Of a DNA stretch of 46,014 bases, positions 1 through 8,495 are shown one piece after another. The translations under genes were made by a program, and so were the position numbers. This DNA comes from Verrucomicrobiota bacterium (GTDB taxonomy: Bacteria > Verrucomicrobiota > Verrucomicrobiia > Limisphaerales > UBA9464): contig CANIZL010000051.1 in NCBI GenBank assembly GCA_947471985.1, positions 1 to 46,014 on the forward strand, read 5' to 3'. How positions within the stretch are numbered: the stretch's first letter is position 1; the number at the start of each line of letters is the position of its first letter. The notes beneath the pieces are model-generated. The model was not told the DNA's origin. It searched no databases and saw only the letters and a list, made by a program, of their open reading frames with translations.

Positions 1-204
1 CCGGAGCACAGACGTTGGGTGAGGGCTTGAGGATACTCCACGCCCTAACTTGGTTCAGGAGGCTCACCAACGCGACAGCGCCAACCAGACGTAAACATCG
101 CCAACGGCAAACACGAGACGGCCCAACAACGCCTCCGTTCACCCCGCAATCCAAGGCAAAACCACCTCGGAAGTATAGCACCAAGAAATGTGGGTAAGGA
201 TGAG

Positions 205-429
205 AGTCCCCTACCGCTTTGGAGTGGAGCGTGACTGGAACCCCGGGGCGTTGAGAGAACTGTGGGCTCACCCGCTTGGGGACTTGGGCGCCGGTCCGGC
301 TCGCACCGTTCGCTTCCAAAGCGTCAGAGGACTGCCGCAGTCCAGGACCTCTCGGAACCCCCGAGCCGCATCAGAAATCGCGCCAGCGTCGTGGACTGCG
401 GTAGTCCCCTACCGCTTTGGAGTGGAGCG
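205..429. repeat. REP-like repeats in a gene-free stretch (1-540)
   Basis: I see no convincing gene in the first 540 bases. The stretch holds a 27-bp direct repeat (agtcccctaccgctttggag plus tggagcg) at 205-231 and 403-429. It also holds two short palindromes: GGACTGCCGCAGTCC at 329-343 is perfect around one central base, and GGACTGCGGTAGTCC at 393-407 has one G.T mismatch. The second palindrome overlaps the start of the second direct repeat, so palindrome and repeat look like one mobile or REP-type unit. Open frames here read through the repeats (PYRFGVERD occurs twice) and do not look like proteins. That this is a verrucomicrobial dispersed repeat is an inference. Confidence 0.6.
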
Positions 430-488
430 GGATGAGACCCCGGGACGCCCCAATAAATGCGCCTGCCCGCCGGAGGCTTTGGGCCTTC

Positions 489-532
489 GCGCGGCCCGCG
501 CCCCTGCCGATGTGGACGGGCGCGGCCGGCGC
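489..532 (-). terminator. GC-rich hairpin downstream of the PfkB-type kinase gene
   Basis: An imperfect inverted repeat (gcgcggcccgcgccc at 489-503, gggcgcggccggcgc at 518-532) lies just past the stop of the minus-strand kinase gene. It could fold strongly in the transcript, but no T-run follows, so an intrinsic terminator is only a guess. Confidence 0.3.
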
Positions 533-540
533 GGCGAGAA

Positions 541-1665
541 TCAGGCCGTCGGCCAGTTTCGCATCAAATGCACCAGATCCGAAACTTGCGGACTTTCCGC
601 GGTGCGGACGTAGTGGCCGCTGGTGCTGACGCCGCAGAGGACCGCCGTGGCGTTGTCGAAGCCCAACAATTTGCCGAGGCAGAAGCCGCTATTGAAATGA
701 TCGCCCGCCCCCGTGGTAATCTTCGGCTTCACACAGGTGGGCCCAGCCACCACCGACGCTTGTCCCTGGGAGACCGCGAGCGCGTAGGTCACCGGATGCA
801 CCACCAACGTGTCGACGGCCAGGCGCTTTTGGATGGCGATCGAGAGCGCAGAGAGCCCTTCCCAATCGTCTGAAGGCGCCGCGAAGCCGAGGACCCGACC
901 GATCTCGATCGCTTCCTTTTCATTGAGACCAAGGATGACGTCGAACGCCGTCTGGAATTTGCTGATCAAATCCAGAGCGTGGCGGATGTCATCGGCGGTG
1001 CGCTTTTCCGGGTCGGCGAGATCGAAGAAAATTTTGCGACGGGGTCCGGTGAGCGTGGGCAGGATCTCGCGCTGCACGGCCGCCCAGATTTCCGACATAT
1101 AGGGCAACATGGTCCAGTTCACGAAACCGACCAGATCCGCGCGGCCGAACTGCGTGGTGAAGGCCTCCTTGCCGAAGCGTTCGCAGATGTTGGCCCAGTT
1201 GACTTCCTTCAACGTGTAATGCTTGCCGACCATCAGCTTGCCGTCCTCGAATTCGAGGGCGTCGGTCAGGCCGGCGCCGCAGATGGAATGCACCTGGGCG
1301 CGCTTTTGGAAGGGCGCGAAGACCGGATGGATGGCGGGATAGCCGAGGGAGCCGAGGTAGGTGACGCCGAGGCCGAGGCTCGCCAGGGCATTGCCCATGA
1401 TCGGGCCGTTGCCGCCGAGTTTGGTCATGATGTTGACCAGTTCGACGTTGGTGGATTTACCTGCGGCGGCGGCCAGACGGGACGCGTAGGCGGCGATCGT
1501 GGGCACCCGGTCGTAGCGCACGGAGTCGTAGCGCTTGTCGACCACGTGCAGGATCTCATCCACGAAGCCGTCGAGTCCGACGAATGCGGTCAATTGCGGT
1601 ACCCGGCCCGCGGCGGCGGCCAATTGGTCGGCGGCGGTGTGACGGAAGGTGGAACTGTCGAGCAT
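541..1665 (-). CDS. PfkB-family carbohydrate kinase
   Basis: A 374-residue cytoplasmic kinase of the ribokinase/PfkB fold, expected to phosphorylate a sugar or nucleoside with ATP; the substrate cannot be told. Seen: an N-terminal VGLDGFVDEI segment, a glycine-rich LGGNGPIMGNALASLG stretch typical of the substrate-side region, and the family signature GAGDHFNSGF at about residues 319-328 whose Asp322 should be the catalytic base. I start at the ATG at 1665, preceded by GAGAG. A longer frame reaches 1764 but would run into the 3' end of the SUKH gene. It is the last gene of a minus-strand run (spermidine-synthase-like, parB, SUKH, kinase) with a gap of about 76 bases before it. Family assignment is firm, substrate unknown. 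Confidence 0.88.
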   Translation of the reverse strand: MLDSSTFRHTAADQLAAAAGRVPQLTAFVGLDGFVDEILHVVDKRYDSVRYDRVPTIAAYASRLAAAAGKSTNVELVNIMTKLGGNGPIMGNALASLGLGVTYLGSLGYPAIHPVFAPFQKRAQVHSICGAGLTDALEFEDGKLMVGKHYTLKEVNWANICERFGKEAFTTQFGRADLVGFVNWTMLPYMSEIWAAVQREILPTLTGPRRKIFFDLADPEKRTADDIRHALDLISKFQTAFDVILGLNEKEAIEIGRVLGFAAPSDDWEGLSALSIAIQKRLAVDTLVVHPVTYALAVSQGQASVVAGPTCVKPKITTGAGDHFNSGFCLGKLLGFDNATAVLCGVSTSGHYVRTAESPQVSDLVHLMRNWPTA

Positions 1666-1741
1666 ACTCTCTTCGATTGCGATCTTGGTTGGTTTTGAAA
1701 AAGGGATTCGGTCGAGTTTGTCGGGACCGGCGGATGCGGCC

Positions 1742-2359
1742 TCAGTCCGGCAGCTTGAATTCAAACGTTTCCCCGGGCTTCGCCTGGGACATTTGCCGGG
1801 CGACCCCGCTCAGAAACTCCAGGTGCTGATTGCGTCCCACGGCTTTCACGGTGAGGCCGTCCGCGGATTGACGCGTGGACACCGGCGGCCAGCAGAGCAG
1901 GGATTGATCGGGAGCGAGTTGGTGGCCTTGTTCCTGGAAACTCACCAGGGGCTGCAGGCCGAGGAAATCCACCGGTCGCGTGGCCAGGGCGCCGAAGAAT
2001 TCCTTCAGGGAGAGGGCGAGGTTGTGCAGCGTGCCGGTTTCGGCATCGAGGTGCCAGACCTTGAAATCGCGCAGCAGGAATTGATCGCCGTAACAATCCT
2101 CCGCGAAGGGAATGTCCGAGGACCGGACGTGGGGGAAAAGGCGGTGGATGGCCCGCGGACCGGTCATCGCGGCCTGCAGGGAATGCCAGTCGGGCATCGA
2201 ACAAATGCCGCGCAGATGAAATCCGCCGGCGCAGGCGATGAAGCCGTTGTTCTGCCGCAGCACCCCGCCTAGGGAGACCGGCAGGGCCTCCAGCAGGGGC
2301 CATTCATTGATTTCCGGACCGGTCCAGGTGACGGCGGGAATGGAGAACGTGGCGGACAT
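1742..2359 (-). CDS. SMI1/KNR4 (SUKH) family protein
   Basis: A 205-residue protein with the pattern of the SMI1/KNR4 (SUKH) superfamily: an N-terminal PEINEWPLLEALPVSLGG helix region, then GDQFLLRDFKVWHLDAETG, the strand-rich core where these proteins usually read 'DqfllrdgkVyhldaETG'. Known members include immunity proteins of polymorphic toxin systems and proteins of unknown housekeeping role. No toxin gene lies next to it; it sits between parB (31 bases upstream) and the PfkB kinase on the same strand, so an immunity role is not supported here. The start at 2359 is an ATG without a clear Shine-Dalgarno sequence. Family call is good, function unknown. Confidence 0.75.
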   Translation of the reverse strand: MSATFSIPAVTWTGPEINEWPLLEALPVSLGGVLRQNNGFIACAGGFHLRGICSMPDWHSLQAAMTGPRAIHRLFPHVRSSDIPFAEDCYGDQFLLRDFKVWHLDAETGTLHNLALSLKEFFGALATRPVDFLGLQPLVSFQEQGHQLAPDQSLLCWPPVSTRQSADGLTVKAVGRNQHLEFLSGVARQMSQAKPGETFEFKLPD

Positions 2360-2390
2360 GCAGCGATGGAAAGGGGAGGCGGGGAACCGT

Positions 2391-3356
2391 TCAATCCAGC
2401 TTCAGCCCGAGAAGATCCAGGATCCGATTTAATTCGTCATCGCTGCCGAATTTCAATTCCAGGCTGCCCACGCCCTGATCGTACTTGAGCGCCACCTTGG
2501 TGGTGAAGCGTTCCCGCAGGCGATTCTCGACGTCCAAGACGTGCGGGTCGCGCGGCGCCGGCGGGGGTGGGGGTGTCTTGACCGGCTTGGGACCGGTCCA
2601 ACGGGCCACCAATTCCTCCAACTGCCGGACGGTCAAACCCTCGTTGGTCACGCGGGCGGCGGCGCTTTCCTGCAGCCCGGTGTCGGCCAGACCGAGCAAC
2701 ACCTTGGCGTGGCCGACGCTCAGCGTGCCGGCGCGTACCAGTTCCTGAATCGTCGGCGTGAGCTTCAGGAGACGCAGCGAATTGGCCACGACCACCCGGC
2801 CCCGGCCCACCTTCTGGGCGATCTGTTCCTGGGTCAGCGAGAATTGCGCCGCCAACAGGGAGTAGCCGAGGGCCTCTTCGATCGGGTTGAGGTTCTCGCG
2901 CTGCAGGTTCTCAATGAGCGCGACTTCCAACAGTTCCCGATCCGTCGCGGCTCGTTCCACGATCGGCACTTCGGTGAGACCGGCCAGTTTGGCGGCCCGC
3001 CAGCGACGTTCGCCCGCGATGAGTTCATAGCGATCCCCCGAGGGGCGGACGACGAGGGGTTGAACGATGCCCTGTTCGCGGATGGAATCAGCGAGTTCCC
3101 GGAGGGCGTCCTCGGTGAAATCCTTGCGGGGCTGCAGCGGACTGGGGAAGACCCGATCCAGCGCCACCTTGAGCACCGCGGTACCGGGGGCGGGTTTCGT
3201 GGGCGTCGGCGGCAGGGAATAGACCGGCGTGGGCAGCGTGTTTGCGGACGGGAGGGCGCCCGGATTGGGGACGGGGACGCCTGCGGGGGACGGCCCAGCC
3301 TTGGTGCCGCCGCCCAACAGCGCACTCAATCCACGTCCAAGTACCGGTTTCGACAT
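2391..3356 (-). CDS. parB: ParB/Spo0J chromosome-partitioning protein
   Basis: A 321-residue ParB. It begins MSKPVLGRGLSALLGG, the conserved N-terminal peptide with which ParB stimulates ParA. A proline-rich linker follows, then the ParB N-terminal (CTPase) domain with GERRWRAA at 115-122 and ENLQRENLN at 149-157, a helix-turn-helix around 173-200 for parS binding, and a C-terminal dimerisation segment. I start at the ATG at 3356 because the 16 extra residues of the longer frame precede the universal MSKPVLGRGL start. No parA gene is in the window, and the upstream neighbour (84 bases away, same strand) is a spermidine-synthase-like gene rather than parA, so this parB is separated from its usual partner. 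Family call is secure. Confidence 0.95.
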   Translation of the reverse strand: MSKPVLGRGLSALLGGGTKAGPSPAGVPVPNPGALPSANTLPTPVYSLPPTPTKPAPGTAVLKVALDRVFPSPLQPRKDFTEDALRELADSIREQGIVQPLVVRPSGDRYELIAGERRWRAAKLAGLTEVPIVERAATDRELLEVALIENLQRENLNPIEEALGYSLLAAQFSLTQEQIAQKVGRGRVVVANSLRLLKLTPTIQELVRAGTLSVGHAKVLLGLADTGLQESAAARVTNEGLTVRQLEELVARWTGPKPVKTPPPPPAPRDPHVLDVENRLRERFTTKVALKYDQGVGSLELKFGSDDELNRILDLLGLKLD

Positions 3357-3440
3357 GCGGGCGACCGTAGAAGGCGTTTCGCAGTGGTGAAGGGGGAATC
3401 GCACGGCGAAACGAAGTCCCTTGCCGGGGGTGGCCTGACG

Positions 3441-6005
3441 TCAGGGGAGACGCTCCAACAGCTGTTTCGCGACCGGAACCTCGGGGCGGGCGGCCACCAG
3501 GGCTTCCAGTAATTGGCGTGCGGCGGCCGGGTTGCGGGGGGCCAGCAGGGAGGCCCGACTGATCAATTGGGCGTAGCCGGTGGTAAAATCGGCACTGGCG
3601 CGGGCGCTGGCCAGGAACTTCGCCTCGGCCTCCGCGCCCCGGCCGGCGGTCTCATGGATGAGGCCCGCCAAGTACAGATCCCGCGCGGCCAAATACGCGG
3701 TGAATCGGGGGGCGAAGGAGTCCGGCCGTCCCGCCGATTCCAGTTCGGTCAGCCAGCGGGGACGACGGGGAGTGTCGGCGCCGGCGGCCAGCAGTTCCTG
3801 CATCAGAGCATAGGTGGGCACGGTGCGGGAATACGTCGCCCGCGGCGCGGCAAAGAGCACCCGGGGGTGATCCTCCGTGTTGAGTGCGGTGCCGTCGGTC
3901 TGCGCCCAGGTCGTTAACCACGGGGCGTCGGCAAACCACAGGCCGAACAGTTGGAAGTCATTCACCAGCCCGAGGGGCCGCAGCGCGTTTCGCAAGTCCT
4001 CCGCGACGACCCGTTGCCGCAGCCAGTCGGCGGAAAAGGCCGATCGTTCGGTCCAGCCGATCAAGCCCAATACCGGTACGTCGGCGTTCAGTCGCAGCCA
4101 GAAAGCGTCGGTTTCGGGAAAGACCGACAGAAAAGTGCGGACGATGCTGCGGAGCGTGGGGGCGTCGAGTTGATACAACGGCAGCCATTGGCAAAAGACG
4201 CCACCCGGGGCCAACGACCGTCGGATGCGGGCAAAGTGTTCCTGCGTGTACAACGCGCCGGCGCCGTCGCGACCCGGATGAAACAGGTCCGCGACGAGGA
4301 CGTCGTAGTGTTCCGGAGTGGTGCGGATGAATCGCCGGGCATCCGCCACCCGGATTTGCTGGCGCGCGGAAAGGCTATTGTGCGGCGCGAATTCGGACTG
4401 CACGGCGGCGACTTCGGGGACCAGTTCGATACCCACGGAATCCAGGTCCGGATGCCGCCCCATGGCGGCGAAGGAAATGCCGGTGCCGACGCCGAGAAAC
4501 AGGGCCTTGCGGGGCTGTGGATGCAACAGCAGCGGCAGATGTGCGTGTCGCTGTTCGGCCGGAGCCGAGGCGGTGCCGCCCATGGTGTAGCGGTTGTCGA
4601 CGCGCAAGGTGCGTTGTCCCGGGGCTGGTTCGAGGACGCAAACCGTGTCCGCCGCCCCTTCGCGCAGTTCCACCAGGCGACCGCTCCGGGGCTGTAGTTG
4701 CAGGTGCAGCGTCGGAAGTAGAAACGCTCCGGCGGTCCACGTTACAGCTGCGACTGCGATGAAGGTCCATCGGCCCGGCACCAGCAAGGCACCATAACCG
4801 GCGCTGATCAGGAGCAAGGTCCAGCGACCGCCGACGGCGGGGAAGATCAGCGCCCCGATCAACACGGGCGCGAGCGTGCCGCCGAGGAGATTCCAGCCCA
4901 CCAACGCACTGGCACCGTCCCGCGTCGTCGCCGCCTGGCCGAGCAAGGCGGTGAAGCAAGCGCCCATGAGGACGGTGGGCAGGCCGAAAACCCCGGCCGC
5001 CAAAACCATTTCGGCGGCCGTCACCGCCAGCGGGGTGTCGCCCCAGTGTCGGCGAAGTGTTTCAAACAGGGATAACGAGTGGTACAGGACCGCGCCTCCG
5101 AGGAGCACGCTGATCACCAACCCAAGCAGGAGCCCTTCGAGGACGCGGCCGGCGGGCGCGTCGGTGTTTGCGGGGCCGCGACCCCAGCGCCAGCGAAGGA
5201 GGGTGGCGCCGGCAGCGGTTCCCAGAAGATATACGGTGAGGATGCCGGCGTAGGTGAAGACCGTTCCCTCCAGCGTTTGCGAGAGCAGTCGGACGCCCAA
5301 CACCTCATACGCCAACCCCAAAAATCCCGTGGCGCCCGCGATGACCGCCATTCGCCGCCCGAGCGGGGTCGGTGTGGCTTGGGGGACGTGCGGGGAGGGG
5401 GTTTCCGTTCGGGAATTCCGGCCGGCGAGCACCCGCAGCGCGATGGCATTGATCGCACTCAGCGTGGCTAGGACGACGGTGGTTCCGCGCAGTCCCAGGG
5501 AAGGCATCATGACCCACACCGCCAGCGCCACGCCGAAGACCGCGCCCAGCGTATTGGCCCCGTACAACGTCGCGACGCGGCGACACGATCCCGTATTGGA
5601 AGCGGTTTCGAGTTGGGCGAGGGCGCGTTCGAAGAACGGCAACGTGGTGCCCATGGCGACGGTGGCCGGCAGCAGAATTACGCCGGCCCAGACTAGGTGC
5701 CCGGTGGCCGGCAACGTAGCCTCCAACCACGGCAGGAGCGGAATCGTGGCCAGGGCCCACAGCGCGATTACGAGTTCGGCCAGCGCGGCCAAACCCAGCG
5801 CGGAATATCGACGCAGCAGCCCGCGCGAAAGTCCGGCGCCCAGGGCCAACCCGGCAAAGAAGCCGGTGACCACGGTGAGTGTGGCCGGGTATTCATGACC
5901 GGCGATCAAGCCCAAGCGCCGCGTCCAGACGAGTTGCAGGCCGAGACTGGCGCAGCCCGACAAGGCAAAGAGCACTGAAAGGACAGTGCTTCGCCCAACC
6001 GGCAT
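3441..6005 (-). CDS. Fused MFS-like membrane domain / spermidine-synthase-like methyltransferase fold
   Basis: An 854-residue membrane protein. The first 460 or so residues are a chain of hydrophobic segments resembling a major-facilitator domain (opening LSVLFALSGCASLGLQLVWT). From about 470 to 720 is a spermine/spermidine-synthase-like Rossmann domain with LFLGVGTGISFAAM near 500, then GIELVPEV, VADARRFI and YDVLVADLF. A roughly 130-residue helical, TPR-like tail follows. Such fusions are common in bacteria, but their polyamine activity is rarely shown. I start at the ATG at 6005. Upstream codons in the same frame encode an ARAS repeat from two 12-bp units (6031-6054) and lack an ATG until the divergent arsR gene. 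An ATT at 6074 behind a GGAGG sequence is a weak alternative start. The gene heads a minus-strand run with parB. Confidence 0.85.
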   Translation of the reverse strand: MPVGRSTVLSVLFALSGCASLGLQLVWTRRLGLIAGHEYPATLTVVTGFFAGLALGAGLSRGLLRRYSALGLAALAELVIALWALATIPLLPWLEATLPATGHLVWAGVILLPATVAMGTTLPFFERALAQLETASNTGSCRRVATLYGANTLGAVFGVALAVWVMMPSLGLRGTTVVLATLSAINAIALRVLAGRNSRTETPSPHVPQATPTPLGRRMAVIAGATGFLGLAYEVLGVRLLSQTLEGTVFTYAGILTVYLLGTAAGATLLRWRWGRGPANTDAPAGRVLEGLLLGLVISVLLGGAVLYHSLSLFETLRRHWGDTPLAVTAAEMVLAAGVFGLPTVLMGACFTALLGQAATTRDGASALVGWNLLGGTLAPVLIGALIFPAVGGRWTLLLISAGYGALLVPGRWTFIAVAAVTWTAGAFLLPTLHLQLQPRSGRLVELREGAADTVCVLEPAPGQRTLRVDNRYTMGGTASAPAEQRHAHLPLLLHPQPRKALFLGVGTGISFAAMGRHPDLDSVGIELVPEVAAVQSEFAPHNSLSARQQIRVADARRFIRTTPEHYDVLVADLFHPGRDGAGALYTQEHFARIRRSLAPGGVFCQWLPLYQLDAPTLRSIVRTFLSVFPETDAFWLRLNADVPVLGLIGWTERSAFSADWLRQRVVAEDLRNALRPLGLVNDFQLFGLWFADAPWLTTWAQTDGTALNTEDHPRVLFAAPRATYSRTVPTYALMQELLAAGADTPRRPRWLTELESAGRPDSFAPRFTAYLAARDLYLAGLIHETAGRGAEAEAKFLASARASADFTTGYAQLISRASLLAPRNPAAARQLLEALVAARPEVPVAKQLLERLP

Positions 6006-6255
6006 GGGTGCGTCAGGCCGCGGGGCGGAGGCCCGGGCGGAGGCCCGGGCGGAGGGTCCGAGGGTTCGGCTAATGGGGACCTCCGCTCCACCCGGCGGGG
6101 TCGGTGAAAAACTGGTTTTGCCCGGCTGACACGGCGCGCAGAGTGCGGACCGCGTTGGGGGTGTCAAGCGCCCCTTCGTTGGGGGCGCGAAGGCCAAGGG
6201 ATGGCCGTGATCCTGGTTGCAAGGGCGCAGTCGCAACCCGATATAGCGTCCGGGC

Positions 6256-6561
6256 ATGACCGGACTCGATTGCATTGCGGCATTGAAGGCGCTGGGAGAA
6301 GAGACGCGTCTCCGCATCCTGCGCCTGCTTTATCAGGAAGAACTCAGTGTGAATGACATCTCCGAGCGTCTGCAGGCCACGCAGTACAATGTTTCCAAAC
6401 ACCTGCGCATCCTGCGGGAAGCCGGCCTGCTGGAATCTCGCAAGCTTGGCAAACAGCGCCTGTACGGAGTGGCCGAAAGCCTGAAATCGCGCGTGGCGGC
6501 CAATAACAACGTCCTCGATCTCGGCTGCTGCACCTTCCGCTTCGAACGGCTGCCCCGATAA
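6256..6561 (+). CDS. ArsR-family winged-helix repressor
   Basis: A compact 101-residue DNA-binding protein with an ArsR-type winged helix: EETRLRILRLL, then SVNDISERLQATQYNVSKHL as the recognition helix region, and LRILREAGLLESRKLGKQRLY as the wing. It contains Cys6, Cys91 and Cys92, the last two in LDLGCCTFRFE. The classical arsenic box ELCVCDL is absent (here ELSVNDI), so any metal or sulfur sensing would have to use the terminal cysteines. It is divergent from the spermidine-synthase-like gene and 35 bases ahead of the Pst-like binding protein, so it probably controls the importer operon and its own promoter in the 250-base gap 6006-6255. The effector is unknown. Confidence 0.88.
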   Translation: MTGLDCIAALKALGEETRLRILRLLYQEELSVNDISERLQATQYNVSKHLRILREAGLLESRKLGKQRLYGVAESLKSRVAANNNVLDLGCCTFRFERLPR

Positions 6562-6596
6562 GCGGCCAATTTTGGCTTGTCGCTTTGGGGTGACAC

Positions 6597-7475
6597 ATGC
6601 ACGTTTGGGCATATATGCATTTCCGTGCGGCTCTGGGGCGGGTGTTGCTGGGGGCCTTGGGGGCCTGGTTGGTGCTGCCCGGCGGGGCCGCGGCGGCGAT
6701 CCTAAAGATTAACGGATCGACCACGGTGAATTTGCCGGTGGCCGAAGCCGCTGAAATCCTGCGGGCGGAGCAAAAGCTCCAGATCACCGTCGACACCCAG
6801 GGGGGCAGTTCCGGGGGCATCTCCATGCTGGGTGACGGTCAGGTGGAAATCGGCATGAGCAGCAAACATGTCGGCGCAGCGGATCGGGCGAAGTTTCCCC
6901 GGGTGAAGTTCCAGGAGACGCACATTGGCGAGGACGCGGTGGCATTGATCGTTTCCCGGGACGTTTGGAACAGCGGGGTCACCAACCTGACCCAGGCTCA
7001 GGTGCGCGAGCTGTACGAAGGCCGCGTGACCAATTGGAAGCAGGTGGGCGGATTGGATCGTCGGATCGCGTTCTTCAACAAGGAGCCGGGCCGCGGCACG
7101 TGGGAAGTTTTTACGCATTGGCTCTACGGCGATTCCAAGAAGGCGCCGCCCGTGAATTTTCCGGAAGTGGGTGGCAATGAGGAAACCCGCAACAAAGTGG
7201 CCTCCACCCGCGGGGCCATTTCGCAGCTCTCGGCCTCCTGGGCGGACGGGAAGACGGTCTTCGCCCTCGGCATCAAAACGGAATCGGGCGACGCGGTGCT
7301 TCCGACGGCCGCCAACATCGCCAATCACACCTACCCGATGAGCCGACCGCTTTTCGTGGTCACCAACGGGGACCCGGCCGGCGAGGCCAAGATTTTCATC
7401 GACTTTTTGCTCAGCTCGCGGGGTCAGGCACTGGTCCGCAAACACGGCTACCTGTCGCTGGATCAACTCAAGTGA
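6597..7475 (+). CDS. PstS-like periplasmic oxyanion-binding protein
   Basis: A 292-residue secreted solute-binding protein of the phosphate (PstS/PBP-like) family. After a signal peptide ending around AAAA at residues 25-35 it has GSTTVNLPVAEAAE, the first ligand loop. TQGGSSGGISMLGDGQVEIGMSSK follows the PstS pattern of a glycine/serine anion loop followed by 'vdigasS', and NKEPGRGTWEVF matches the 'R..gSGT' hinge region. It should bind a tetrahedral oxyanion and deliver it to the permease encoded downstream. The start at 6597 is ATG; a second ATG six codons later would also leave a signal peptide. It is the first transport gene after arsR. The ligand may be phosphate, but the adjacent rhodanese and modABC leave other oxyanions possible. 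Confidence 0.8.
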   Translation: MHVWAYMHFRAALGRVLLGALGAWLVLPGGAAAAILKINGSTTVNLPVAEAAEILRAEQKLQITVDTQGGSSGGISMLGDGQVEIGMSSKHVGAADRAKFPRVKFQETHIGEDAVALIVSRDVWNSGVTNLTQAQVRELYEGRVTNWKQVGGLDRRIAFFNKEPGRGTWEVFTHWLYGDSKKAPPVNFPEVGGNEETRNKVASTRGAISQLSASWADGKTVFALGIKTESGDAVLPTAANIANHTYPMSRPLFVVTNGDPAGEAKIFIDFLLSSRGQALVRKHGYLSLDQLK

Positions 7476-7543
7476 AAACCTCGTGGAACGCTGATCCGGA
7501 AATTCGGTTGGCCACTTTTCTTAACTCACGAAAATCCTCGAAC

Positions 7544-8488
7544 ATGTTCGCCACAACCCGTCATTCCGTGAAATCGCTGATCCTTGGTGCCGCCCTTCTT
7601 GCGTCGGGAGTATTTGCCCGGGCCGACATCGGCATCATCTCGCCCACCGAGGCCAAAAAGCTGATCGAAAACCCCGACGCCAAAGCCCGGCCGGTCGTGC
7701 TCGACACCCGCGGCGGCTACAAGGACTACTTCCGGGGCCATATTCCCACCGCGCATCATCTGGAATTCGATACGCTGCGGGGGACCGATCAGGGGGTTCC
7801 CGTGCAGTATCTCCCGGAGGATCTGACCCAACAGCTCTTGATCCGGGCGGGCGTCGACAAGAAGCGGTTGCACTTGATCTACGCCACCGGCGAAGCCCTG
7901 CCGAATGACGAAATCCTGAGCGCGAGCATGGTGGCCTACGTGCTGGAAAAATTCGGCGTGAAGGACATTCGAATCATCGACGGTGGACTTCCGGGTTGGA
8001 AGGCCGCCGGGTTTGCCCCGACGCAGGAATACTTCGGCAACCCCAAGGGTTCACTTCCGTCGAAAGCGAATCGGGGTATTGCCCTCAAAGTCGACGAAGT
8101 GATTCAGAACAAGGACAAGGCGGGATTCCTCCTCGTCGACGCCCGTCCGAAGAATGAATACCTGGGACAGGACGAAATCTGGCTTCGCAAAGGGCACATC
8201 CCGGGTGCCGTCAGTTTTCATTGGGCGCGACTGATGGAGAAGGACAATACCCACAAGTTCAAGCCGTTCTCCCAGGTGAAAGCCGATCTGGAGGCCGCGG
8301 GGATCACCCCGGACAAGCAGATTTATTGCTACTGCGGCACCTCCCGCGAGGGCAGCCTGCTTCGCTTCTACCTCAAACACGTGGCGGGCTATCCGAACGT
8401 CCGGCTTTACGAAGGGGCTTGGAAGGAATACGTCTGGACGAAGGGCAAGTCGCTGCCGGCCGAGCTCACTGAAAGCAAAGCCCACTGA
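7544..8488 (+). CDS. Exported tandem-domain rhodanese (sulfurtransferase)
   Basis: A 314-residue protein with two rhodanese domains behind a signal peptide (MFATTRHSVKSLILGAALLA...FARA). The first domain carries VVLDTRGGYKDYFRGHIPTA but has YATGEALPND where the active-site loop should be, so it lacks the catalytic cysteine. The second has LLVDARPKNEYLG, KGHIPGAVSFHW and the active loop CGTSREG with Cys264. This is the usual inactive-active arrangement of thiosulfate or mercaptopyruvate sulfurtransferases, which move sulfane sulfur to an acceptor. I start at the ATG at 7544, because the longer frame to 7472 only adds residues before the signal peptide. It lies between the binding protein and pstC-like gene (7 bases before the latter), so it belongs to the transport operon, presumably acting in the periplasm. 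Confidence 0.87.
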   Translation: MFATTRHSVKSLILGAALLASGVFARADIGIISPTEAKKLIENPDAKARPVVLDTRGGYKDYFRGHIPTAHHLEFDTLRGTDQGVPVQYLPEDLTQQLLIRAGVDKKRLHLIYATGEALPNDEILSASMVAYVLEKFGVKDIRIIDGGLPGWKAAGFAPTQEYFGNPKGSLPSKANRGIALKVDEVIQNKDKAGFLLVDARPKNEYLGQDEIWLRKGHIPGAVSFHWARLMEKDNTHKFKPFSQVKADLEAAGITPDKQIYCYCGTSREGSLLRFYLKHVAGYPNVRLYEGAWKEYVWTKGKSLPAELTESKAH

Positions 8489-8495
8489 GTTTTGG

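Noticed and set aside
979-1698. A 239-codon plus-strand frame, and a similar one at 2541-3512
   Set aside because: Both are opposite well-supported genes (PfkB kinase, ParB) and have no family resemblance.
1742-2359. The SUKH protein as an immunity protein of a toxin system
   Set aside because: No toxin, Rhs, CDI or T6SS gene is next to it; its neighbours are parB and a sugar kinase.
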